A stretch of 7,802 nucleotides of DNA from Candidatus Krumholzibacteriia bacterium (GTDB taxonomy: Bacteria; Krumholzibacteriota; Krumholzibacteriia; LZORAL124-64-63): the NCBI GenBank assembly GCA_016744275.1, contig JADGEP010000176.1, positions 1 to 7,802 of the forward strand, read 5' to 3'. The first letter of the stretch is position 1, and each line of letters begins with the position of its first letter. The notes under the pieces were generated by a model. The model was not told the origin of the DNA and searched no databases. It was given only the letters and a program-made list of their open reading frames with translations. This document shows, in pieces, positions 1 through 5,267 of this stretch. The position numbers and the translations under genes were made by a program.

Positions 1-252
1 GCTCGGAGTCAGCGCCACATCGACCGGCACGGCAAAACGGTAGGGCAAGCCTTCGGCCTGGCGCAGGGCATCGTCGGCCGCCATTTCAGCGGCGGTGATG
101 CCCACAAATCCTTGCCGAGCCACAGCGCTCAAGGGCAGCACCGCACCTTGGTCGGGTGCCGCAACGGCCATCGGATTGTTGGTCAAAACCACCGTCAGCA
201 GCAACAGCAATCCCGGCAACATGGGCAACAGTCGGCGACTCGATTCAATCAT
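1..252 (-). CDS. N-terminus of an exported protein, truncated at window edge
   Basis: This is an open frame of 84 codons running off the left edge. It starts at an ATG that overlaps the stop of the PAP2 gene as ATGA, and a GGGAAGA sequence lies about 10 bases upstream as a possible ribosome binding site. The first residues are a clear signal peptide: MIESSRR, then a leucine-rich hydrophobic core (LLPMLPGLLLLLTVVLT), then a probable cleavage region near 'MAVAA'. The visible mature part contains 'LPYRFAVPVDVALTPS'. A stretch of that style (predicted to precede a 'GxWxxLxxGxxxWR'-like segment) is something I associate with N-termini of secreted trypsin-like or lysyl-endopeptidase-like proteins in FCB-type bacteria, but the catalytic part is outside the window. 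The function is therefore unassigned. The overlap with the upstream gene implies translational coupling and co-transcription with the PAP2 phosphatase. Confidence 0.7.
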   Translation of the reverse strand, partial: MIESSRRLLPMLPGLLLLLTVVLTNNPMAVAAPDQGAVLPLSAVARQGFVGITAAEMAADDALRQAEGLPYRFAVPVDVALTPS

Positions 253-983
253 GAGAGCACATCTTCCCGTTTGGTGACAGACTGCCCGTGGACAGCCAAT
301 ACGGCGTTGTAGGCGATGGTCCAACCCAGGATGATCTGGGACAGATAATGTTTGCGATCATTCAGGCGGGACCACCCCGTGGCCCAAGCCGCCACGTGGC
401 TCAAGGCCCGCACCGGCCCTTCACCCGACCGCACCGCCAGGGTCAGCCAGGGCACCGCGGCGATAAAAGTGTGGCCGCTGGCTGAATTGGGCGCCGCCAT
501 GGGACGCCAACGAGGGCTGCCATCATCCGAAGACGGACGGTTGGCACCCAGGCCTCGTTGCACTGTCCACAGCAGGGGCAACCCCACGACCATGGCCTCA
601 AAATTGGCCCGCCCCCAGCGGCTGAAAGGACCGCTCTGCCACCAGGCATCGATGCCGGCAACCAAGAGCCAATTCACAAACCAAAAACGTTCGCCAAAGA
701 CCTTAAAAACGTGGGCCAGGCGGTCGGTTCCCGAAGAGCGCACTTTGTCGCGGTGAAACTCTTCGGCCAATTCGTCGGCACCGGAATAGGCCAGGATGCC
801 CGCCAATACCGTGGCGCCACCCAGGCGCAAAAACGAACGCCGTCCGTAGTTGCGTCGCCAGTGCCCGCCGGTGCCTTTGAACAGCGGTGCCCGCTGACCT
901 GGTCCACGCCTGGTGCGCCGACCCCAGCGATCGGGCAAAACCAGCAGCGCACAAACCACCGACAGTCCCAGAACAACCCACAT
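249..983 (-). CDS. PAP2-family membrane phosphatase, divergent
   Basis: A 244-residue membrane protein of the PAP2 (type 2 phosphatidic acid phosphatase) superfamily, which hydrolyses phosphate from lipids such as phosphatidate, phosphatidylglycerophosphate or undecaprenyl pyrophosphate. The three PAP2 motifs are visible but imperfect. Motif 1 ends in 'NRP' (R149-P150) with Gln142 where the canonical Lys of Kx6RP should be. Motif 2 is 'SASGH' (167-171) instead of PSGH. Motif 3 is SRx5H (S205, R206, H212) with Gln216 replacing the final Asp of Hx3D. Both histidines and the motif-3 arginine are kept. Hydrophobic segments lie near residues 1-16, 52-66, 101-113, 131-140, 172-184 and 216-230. A 'GRRSFLRLGG' stretch at 47-56 resembles a twin-arginine motif, but it follows a first hydrophobic segment. 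The gene starts one base after the oxidoreductase stop (TGA-G-ATG) and overlaps the next gene by ATGA, so it is almost certainly co-transcribed. The substrate cannot be told from sequence. Confidence 0.82.
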   Translation of the reverse strand: MWVVLGLSVVCALLVLPDRWGRRTRRGPGQRAPLFKGTGGHWRRNYGRRSFLRLGGATVLAGILAYSGADELAEEFHRDKVRSSGTDRLAHVFKVFGERFWFVNWLLVAGIDAWWQSGPFSRWGRANFEAMVVGLPLLWTVQRGLGANRPSSDDGSPRWRPMAAPNSASGHTFIAAVPWLTLAVRSGEGPVRALSHVAAWATGWSRLNDRKHYLSQIILGWTIAYNAVLAVHGQSVTKREDVLS

Positions 984-984
984 C

Positions 985-2154
985 TCAGGAATCCATTTCT
1001 GCGACCAATCGGCCGACTTCCCGGGCCAACGCCGGGCCGCTGGTCAATCCGGGCGACTCGATGCCCATCAAATTGACGAGCCCCTCCAGCTGCGAATCGG
1101 TTTCGCGTTGCACGACAAAATCGACCAAACCGGTGGTCGAAAGTTTGGGCCGCAGGCCGCTCATGGCCGGCACCAGGTCTTCACGTTCCAGCCAGGGCAG
1201 GAATCGCTTGGCATCGGCAAAGAATGAATCGCCGCGATCCGGATCCACACTGTAATCCAGGGCGATGCCGGCTGCTCCGGTCGCCACCTCACGCAGGTCG
1301 TGATCGTATTTTTGCAGATCCGGCCCCAATTTCATTTGGCCACCCAGATCCAGGCATACGTGCACGCCCAGGCTGGTGCCACTGGCTGGCGGCACGGGGT
1401 AGATGAGCCGGCTGACGCGCCCGGCGTGGGCGTCGGCCACCGCAAAATAGTTGCCCTTGGTCAGGTGCAGTTTCCATTGGCGTGCTTCCACATCAATGCC
1501 CGCCATGGCTGCGATGCCGTCGGCCCAGAGCCCGGCCGCATTGACAACCACCCGGCTGGTGTGGGTCCAACCTTCGGCCCGATTTTCACCCAACGGCGTG
1601 ATGGTCACCTGCCAGCCGCCCTTGATTTTTTCCAACTCCGTCACCCGCGCGCCCGTCATCACCTGGGCGCCGCGACTGGCCGCCAGGCGGGCATAGGCCT
1701 TGGCCGCGCCCTCGGCGTCCAAGATTCCGGTTCGCGGCGACAGCAGCCCGCCAACGGCGCTGATCTGCGGCTCCAGCTTTTTCACCTCGGCCTGATCCAC
1801 CAGGCGCAGATCTTCCACACCGTTGGCCTGGCCCAGGGCAAGCAGCCGTTCAAGGTGAGGAATTTCCGCTTCTTCAACCGCCACGATCAGCTTGCCGCAT
1901 TCCCGATAGCCCACCCCGGCAGACTCGCAAAAACCTTTCAGCAGGTGCCGGCCCTCGACGCAGAAACGCGCCTTCAATGACCCGGTCGGATAATACATGC
2001 CGCCGTGGCACACTTCGCTGTTGCGGGAGGTGGTGCCGTGGGCCAGACCCGACTCCATCTCCAGCAGCGCCGTGCTCAAACCCTGGCCCGCCAGTTCGGC
2101 GGCCACGGCACAGCCGACAATGCCGCCGCCGATAACTGTTGCTTCGATATCCAA
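985..2154 (-). CDS. FAD-dependent oxidoreductase, L-2-hydroxyglutarate dehydrogenase-like (DAO fold)
   Basis: A 389-residue flavoprotein of the DAO/GlpD superfamily. The N-terminal Rossmann motif is 'VIGGGIVG' (residues 7-14), with the ribose-binding acidic residue probably E32 at the end of the second strand. Segments that match the L2HGDH/LhgO group are 'SRNSEVCHGGMYYP' (43-56) followed by SLKARFCVEG, 'CGKLIVAVEE' (86-95), 'TGILDAEG' (132-139), 'VNAAGLWAD' (204-212), 'GLRPKL' (333-338) and 'LMGIESPGLT' (362-371). Characterised members oxidise L-2-hydroxyglutarate to 2-oxoglutarate and pass electrons to the quinone pool, but this fold also covers other 2-hydroxy or amino acids, so substrate is inferred only. 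The start is TTG at 2154: GGGG of the Shine-Dalgarno lies 5 bases upstream and overlaps the TAG stop of the thioredoxin-like gene, and no ATG would retain the FAD motif. It is 8 bp from its upstream neighbour and 1 base from the PAP2 gene. Confidence 0.88.
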   Translation of the reverse strand: MDIEATVIGGGIVGCAVAAELAGQGLSTALLEMESGLAHGTTSRNSEVCHGGMYYPTGSLKARFCVEGRHLLKGFCESAGVGYRECGKLIVAVEEAEIPHLERLLALGQANGVEDLRLVDQAEVKKLEPQISAVGGLLSPRTGILDAEGAAKAYARLAASRGAQVMTGARVTELEKIKGGWQVTITPLGENRAEGWTHTSRVVVNAAGLWADGIAAMAGIDVEARQWKLHLTKGNYFAVADAHAGRVSRLIYPVPPASGTSLGVHVCLDLGGQMKLGPDLQKYDHDLREVATGAAGIALDYSVDPDRGDSFFADAKRFLPWLEREDLVPAMSGLRPKLSTTGLVDFVVQRETDSQLEGLVNLMGIESPGLTSGPALAREVGRLVAEMDS

Positions 2155-2162
2155 GAAGGCCC

Positions 2163-2639
2163 CTAACGGCGGGAACGTCGGTCCAGCCAGGTGTCGTAGT
2201 CCGTGTGTTCGTAAATTTTCTTGCTGATATATTCGGCCACTCTCAGCAATTTTTCAGCACCGACTTCACCATCGATGCGGGTCAGGCGTTTGCCCTTGGC
2301 GTCAAGGAACCAAAGCACCGGCGCAGATTCCACTTTGAACTTCCGTGCCAGCGAAGGCACCTCCGAGACATCTATAGTCGTCGCCGAAAAATTCTCGTTC
2401 AAATACCGAATCACTTTGCGGTCCTTGTAGGTTTCGCGCTTCATCTTTCGCCACACACCCGATTGAGATGAGGAGAATTGCACCAACACCGGCACGTCCT
2501 CCCGCGTCCCCTTTTCCCGGGCCTGCCGATAGGTCAGCCAATGCACTGCCCGGTTGTCCTCTTCAGCCTCGACCGGCCCGGCACCGGCAACCATGACCAG
2601 CAGCAAAATGACCGCGCTCAAACTATTCCTGGCCCTCAT
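2163..2639 (-). CDS. Exported thioredoxin-fold protein lacking the CxxC cysteines
   Basis: A 158-residue protein with an N-terminal signal peptide (MRARN, hydrophobic core about 7-20, likely cleavage after 'VEA' at residue 25), followed by a thioredoxin-like domain. The order of elements fits thioredoxin_7/DsbD-C-like proteins: 'PVLVQFSSS' (50-58), the active-site loop, 'KMKRETYKDRKVIRYLNENF' (65-84), 'IDVSE', 'ARKFKVESAPVLWFLDAKGK' (98-117), with cis-proline at P107. At the position of CGPC the sequence is S60-G-V-W63, and there is no cysteine anywhere in the protein. It therefore cannot do thiol-disulfide exchange and may be a chaperone-like or structural variant. The ATG at 2639 is chosen because it overlaps the pseudouridine synthase stop (ATGA), has AAGGGAG 9 bases upstream and starts a good signal peptide. 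The open frame extends to 2786 but that part lies inside the upstream gene. It acts in the periplasm or envelope. Confidence 0.82.
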   Translation of the reverse strand: MRARNSLSAVILLLVMVAGAGPVEAEEDNRAVHWLTYRQAREKGTREDVPVLVQFSSSQSGVWRKMKRETYKDRKVIRYLNENFSATTIDVSEVPSLARKFKVESAPVLWFLDAKGKRLTRIDGEVGAEKLLRVAEYISKKIYEHTDYDTWLDRRSRR

Positions 2640-3331
2640 GATGTTTTTCTCCCTTGGCTGGCGGGATCCGGCCATGGCCAGTTCCCCGGTACCGGGGCCG
2701 CGAACGCCAGCGTTCGACCGCCCACCGGATGAGCAATTTCCAATGTTATCGCATGCAACGCCAGCCGGTGATCCGCCAAGCGCCATTCTGAACCGTATTT
2801 CACATCACCCAACAACGGACATCCGATCAACGCCATTTGCGCCCGAATCTGATGGCGACGTCCGGTCACCGGCCGGATGCTGACCAATGCCATCCCGTTG
2901 GCCGTCTCGGTCACATTGTAGCGGAGAAGGCTTTCCTTGGCTCCGGAAAAGGGCGCCGTCCGGGCCTGGGTCACGCCCCGGTGGTCCCCGGCGGCCGCCA
3001 ACCAGCTCTTCACTTCGCCCTCTTCTGGCTGCGGAGTGCCCGCGACAACCGCCAGATAGGTTTTACGCACCGCATTGTCCCGAAATTGGGCCGAAAGCCG
3101 CGCCGCCGCCTTGCTGGTCCGCGCCAGAACCGTCACTCCGCTCACGTTGCGATCCAGGCGATGCACCAGCCCCACGTACACGTTGCCCGGTTTGCTGTAT
3201 TTTTCTTTCAGGTACGCAGCCGCAACCTCAACCAGGGTGGAATCACCACTGTGATCGCCCTGAGCCAACAAGCCGGCGGGTTTGTCCACCACCAACAGAT
3301 GGTTGTCTTCATAAATGACAGGCAGATCCAT
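2636..3331 (-). CDS. RluA-family RNA pseudouridine synthase
   Basis: A 231-residue pseudouridine synthase that isomerises specific uridines in rRNA or tRNA. It begins directly with the catalytic domain, 'VIYEDNHLLVVDKPAGLL' (5-22), without an N-terminal S4 RNA-binding domain, as in the short members of the RluA family. The catalytic motif is 'HRLDRNVSG' (57-65) with nucleophile D60. Other family signatures are 'RKTYLAVV' (89-96) containing the conserved tyrosine Y92, and 'RPVTGRRHQIRAQM' (153-166) followed by 'GDVKYG'. The target uridine cannot be predicted. I chose ATG 3331 because GGGAG stands 4 bases upstream and the protein fold begins there. An open frame continues upstream to 3469, but those 46 residues have no family resemblance and contain the likely promoter. 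The gene overlaps the thioredoxin-like gene by ATGA and is the first gene of the left-hand operon. Confidence 0.93.
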   Translation of the reverse strand: MDLPVIYEDNHLLVVDKPAGLLAQGDHSGDSTLVEVAAAYLKEKYSKPGNVYVGLVHRLDRNVSGVTVLARTSKAAARLSAQFRDNAVRKTYLAVVAGTPQPEEGEVKSWLAAAGDHRGVTQARTAPFSGAKESLLRYNVTETANGMALVSIRPVTGRRHQIRAQMALIGCPLLGDVKYGSEWRLADHRLALHAITLEIAHPVGGRTLAFAAPVPGNWPWPDPASQGRKTS

Positions 3332-3340
3332 GATGCTCCC

Positions 3341-3357
3341 GGGTTCGGCTTGAACCC
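3341..3357 (-). promoter_or_regulatory. 5' leader hairpin abutting the pseudouridine synthase ribosome binding site
   Basis: On the minus strand GGGTTC, a 5-base loop AAGCC, and GAACCC form a perfect 6-bp stem that ends exactly where the GGGAG Shine-Dalgarno (3340-3336) begins. An upstream CCGGGTT (3371-3365) could instead pair with the same downstream arm, AACCCGG (3345-3339), covering two Gs of the Shine-Dalgarno. The arms are directly visible; a regulatory role is inferred. Confidence 0.35.
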
Positions 3358-3359
3358 TA

Positions 3360-3389
3360 ATAGTAACCCGGTCATCACGGCACTGACAA
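3360..3389 (-). promoter_or_regulatory. Candidate sigma70-type promoter for the rluA-like operon
   Basis: On the minus strand TTGTCA (3389-3384, five of six matches to TTGACA) is followed after 18 bases by TACTAT (3365-3360, four of six matches to TATAAT). The expected start of transcription, about 7 bases on, would fall at the first base pairs of the leader hairpin, about 25 bases before the ATG at 3331. The same TTGTCA/18 bp layout occurs before the M1 peptidase gene, which supports the call. The -10 box is imperfect, so the assignment is tentative. Confidence 0.4.
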
Positions 3390-3493
3390 GACACGCCTTG
3401 GCTCAGCGGCAGGCTCGGTTCATTGAGATTGAGATTTGCGCGGGAATCAGTGGGCCGGAAATAGCCCAAAAGAGGCGTCGAAAGCGGGCCGGA

Positions 3494-3895
3494 TCAGACC
3501 CCATTTTCCTTGAACAATGAAACGTAACCCTGATCCTCGATCTTGATGTGGTCGGCGAACCAATCCACCAGGAACCCCACCAGTTCTTCATTCAAGCCGT
3601 CGTCCGTGAGCAGGAATTTGCGGTGAAAGTCTTCCACCATGGCGGCAAAATAGGCGTGCTGCCGCTGATGGGATTCGAGATTCGCGTAGCCCAGGACTTC
3701 CATCAGGCTTTCTTCGGAACGGAAGTGTTCCATGACATAATCGGCCAACTCACCGATGACTTCGGCCACCAGATCGGAATCTTCCTCATTGGCTTCCACC
3801 ACTAGCATCCGGTTCATCAACTCAAAGAAATGCGCATGCTGTTTGTCTATCAGGTCCAACCCCAAGCGCATATCCGGTGCCAATGCGACTGCCAT
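3494..3895 (-). CDS. Bacteriohemerythrin (second of tandem pair)
   Basis: A 133-residue single-domain hemerythrin, a four-helix bundle with a non-heme di-iron site that binds O2 reversibly. It is cytoplasmic, with no signal peptide or membrane segment. The complete ligand set is visible: H20 in 'IDKQHAHFFELMN', H57 and E61 in 'HFRSEE', H76 and H80 in 'HQRQH', H116 and D121 in 'HIKIED'. Length matches the usual 130-140 residues. Such proteins are thought to store or deliver oxygen or protect oxygen-sensitive enzymes in microaerobic bacteria. It lies 17 bp after the first copy, with GGGA about 7 bases before its ATG, so the two are probably one transcript. A small CGCT/AGCG inverted repeat spans the junction. 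The protein ends 'LFKENGV', nearly the same as its neighbour, which points to a gene duplication rather than two separate acquisitions. Confidence 0.95.
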   Translation of the reverse strand: MAVALAPDMRLGLDLIDKQHAHFFELMNRMLVVEANEEDSDLVAEVIGELADYVMEHFRSEESLMEVLGYANLESHQRQHAYFAAMVEDFHRKFLLTDDGLNEELVGFLVDWFADHIKIEDQGYVSLFKENGV

Positions 3896-3912
3896 GATTC
3901 ATTCCCGCTTTC

Positions 3913-4320
3913 TTAGCGGACCCCGTTCTGCTTGAAGAGGTCGACATATTTCGGATCTTCCACCCGGATGTGGTTGGTGAACCATTCCACCAGGTATCCG
4001 AGCACTTCGTCATCCAATCCGATTTCTTCGTTCACGTATTTCGTGTGAAAGTTTTCGACCATGGCCGCGAATTGGACGTGCTTCATCAGATGCGATTCCA
4101 ATTCGGGATAACCGTGAAGAACCATGAGGTCTTCTTCGGTCTCAAAATGATCCCGCACGTAACCGACCAGCTCTTCCAGGATTTCGCCGATCAATTCCCG
4201 ATTGCCGTCCGTCGCATCCGAGGCCATCAGTCGGTTCATCAGCTCGAAAAAACGAGCGTGCTCGCGGTCAATCGTTTCCAGCCCCAGACACAGTCCAGGC
4301 GCAAGTTCCATGGTTTCCAT
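3913..4320 (-). CDS. Bacteriohemerythrin (first of tandem pair)
   Basis: A 135-residue hemerythrin-domain protein with all di-iron ligands: H21 in 'IDREHARFFELMN', H58 and E62 in 'HFETEE', H77 and H81 in 'HLMKH', H117 and D122 in 'HIRVED'. The spacing is that of characterised bacteriohemerythrins. It is co-linear with the next gene over its whole length, with long shared blocks (HARFFELMNR / HAHFFELMNR; FAAMVENFH / FAAMVEDFH) and the shared ending 'LFKxNGV', so the two are paralogs. The start at 4320 follows a strong GGAGG four bases upstream; a second ATG three codons in (METM) is a less well-spaced alternative. The gene lies 72 bp after the EamA gene. I could not identify a convincing promoter in that gap, so read-through from the M1/EamA transcript is possible. 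Oxygen binding or sensing is the probable role. Confidence 0.95.
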   Translation of the reverse strand: METMELAPGLCLGLETIDREHARFFELMNRLMASDATDGNRELIGEILEELVGYVRDHFETEEDLMVLHGYPELESHLMKHVQFAAMVENFHTKYVNEEIGLDDEVLGYLVEWFTNHIRVEDPKYVDLFKQNGVR

Positions 4321-4392
4321 ACTTCCTCCGGTTCAGTCTGTTTGAATTGAAATCGGCCGAAGTGGAAGTCACTGAAGAAATAAGTGCAATCT

Positions 4393-5250
4393 TTATTCCG
4401 AATCTCGAACGGGCGCCGCATAGATCAGGGCCGCCACCATAACCAGCAGGCTCATCATGACACGGACAAAGGGAGCGGATTCACCGAATACTATCCACGC
4501 AACGGCAACTGCCAGAGGAACTTTGAGGTTATTTGCCACCGCCAGAAAACCCGATGAAGCCCGGGCCGCGCCGCGATTCCAAAGGTAAAAACCCAACCCC
4601 GTGGGCAGCAGGCCCAAATACAATAGAACCCAATGGGACGCCGGTTTCCAGTCGGCCACGGCCAGGATTCCGCCAACACCCGAGCGGTACAACAGGGCCG
4701 CAAAGGTCACTAAAAAGGCCCCCAGATACATCCAGCCCACCAGGGCAGCATCTTTGCCGGCGGCCGCCTTCTGCAACCCCACAAATCGCAACTGCCCCCA
4801 GGCAAAACAAAGATTCGCCCCCTGCAACAGCGCCACACCTCGCCAGTCTGCGCCACCGGAATAGCCCCGCAAGACCAACGCCGCTGCCGCCACAGCTACC
4901 ACCGCAGCCACCAGGTGGCGTGGGGTGAAACGCCGCCGCTGCCAATCGTCCAGGCCCACCACATACAGCGGAGTGAAGATGGTGAACAGCGCCACCATCC
5001 AGGCGGGCAACCAGGCAAAACTGGCGATATAAAACACGTACATCAGGCCAAACTGAATCACCCCAAGGGCCATGGCCCGCCGCGCCAAAAGGCTGCTCAA
5101 ACGGCCCCGAAGCACCAGAGGCAAAAACAACAATGCGGCCAAAAACAGCCGAACCGCCGCCACCGCCACCGGGTCCAATCCCGCCAGTTGACCTTTGATC
5201 AAACCGAACGAGAAAGCCCACAGCAACGATGCAGCCAGCAATAACAGCAT
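4393..5250 (-). CDS. EamA/DMT-family transporter, 10 TM
   Basis: A 285-residue integral membrane protein of the drug/metabolite transporter superfamily. It has the typical internal duplication: two EamA repeats of about five helices each, at roughly residues 1-128 and 135-280. The N-terminal 'LLWAFSFGLIKG' and the second-repeat segment 'LYLGLLPTGLGFYLWNRGAARASSG' are characteristic, as is 'ANNLKVPLAVAVAWIVFGE' before the last helix. Family members export or import amino acids, carboxylates, amines or nucleotide-like metabolites, and the substrate cannot be deduced here. The ATG has AGGA 7 bases upstream. It starts 17 bp after the stop of the M1 peptidase gene, so co-transcription with it is likely; transport of peptide-breakdown products is a possible link but is only an inference from proximity. 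Confidence 0.92.
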   Translation of the reverse strand: MLLLLAASLLWAFSFGLIKGQLAGLDPVAVAAVRLFLAALLFLPLVLRGRLSSLLARRAMALGVIQFGLMYVFYIASFAWLPAWMVALFTIFTPLYVVGLDDWQRRRFTPRHLVAAVVAVAAAALVLRGYSGGADWRGVALLQGANLCFAWGQLRFVGLQKAAAGKDAALVGWMYLGAFLVTFAALLYRSGVGGILAVADWKPASHWVLLYLGLLPTGLGFYLWNRGAARASSGFLAVANNLKVPLAVAVAWIVFGESAPFVRVMMSLLVMVAALIYAAPVRDSE

Positions 5251-5267
5251 GAAAATCCTGTCGTGAT

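Noticed and set aside
1300..1980. Long plus-strand open frame (226 codons) opposite the FAD oxidoreductase
   Set aside because: It is fully antisense to a gene with clear family motifs, has His/Gln/Ala-rich composition typical of a reversed GC-rich gene, and shows no recognisable domain.
2640..2786. N-terminal extension of the thioredoxin-like protein by 49 codons
   Set aside because: It lies wholly inside the pseudouridine synthase gene and would bury the signal peptide; the ATGA start with AAGGGAG is better.
3449..3464. GGGC/GCCC inverted repeat after the second hemerythrin gene as a terminator
   Set aside because: The stem is only 4 bp with an 8-base loop and there is no T-run; too weak to call.
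3332..3469. N-terminal extension of the pseudouridine synthase by 46 codons
   Set aside because: The extra residues have no family similarity, the start at 3331 has a well-placed GGGAG, and the extension covers the probable promoter and hairpin.
2837..3520. Plus-strand open frame of 227 codons opposite the pseudouridine synthase
   Set aside because: It is antisense to a motif-verified gene, with no ribosome binding site or family resemblance.
4321..4392. Promoter for the hemerythrin pair
   Set aside because: No pair of -35/-10 boxes with acceptable spacing was found, nor a sigma54-type GG/GC pattern; only the GGAGG ribosome binding site is clear.
4529..5221. Minus-strand open frame of 230 codons inside the EamA gene in another frame
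   Set aside because: It is glycine-rich and low in complexity, while the overlapping frame encodes a convincing 10-TM transporter.
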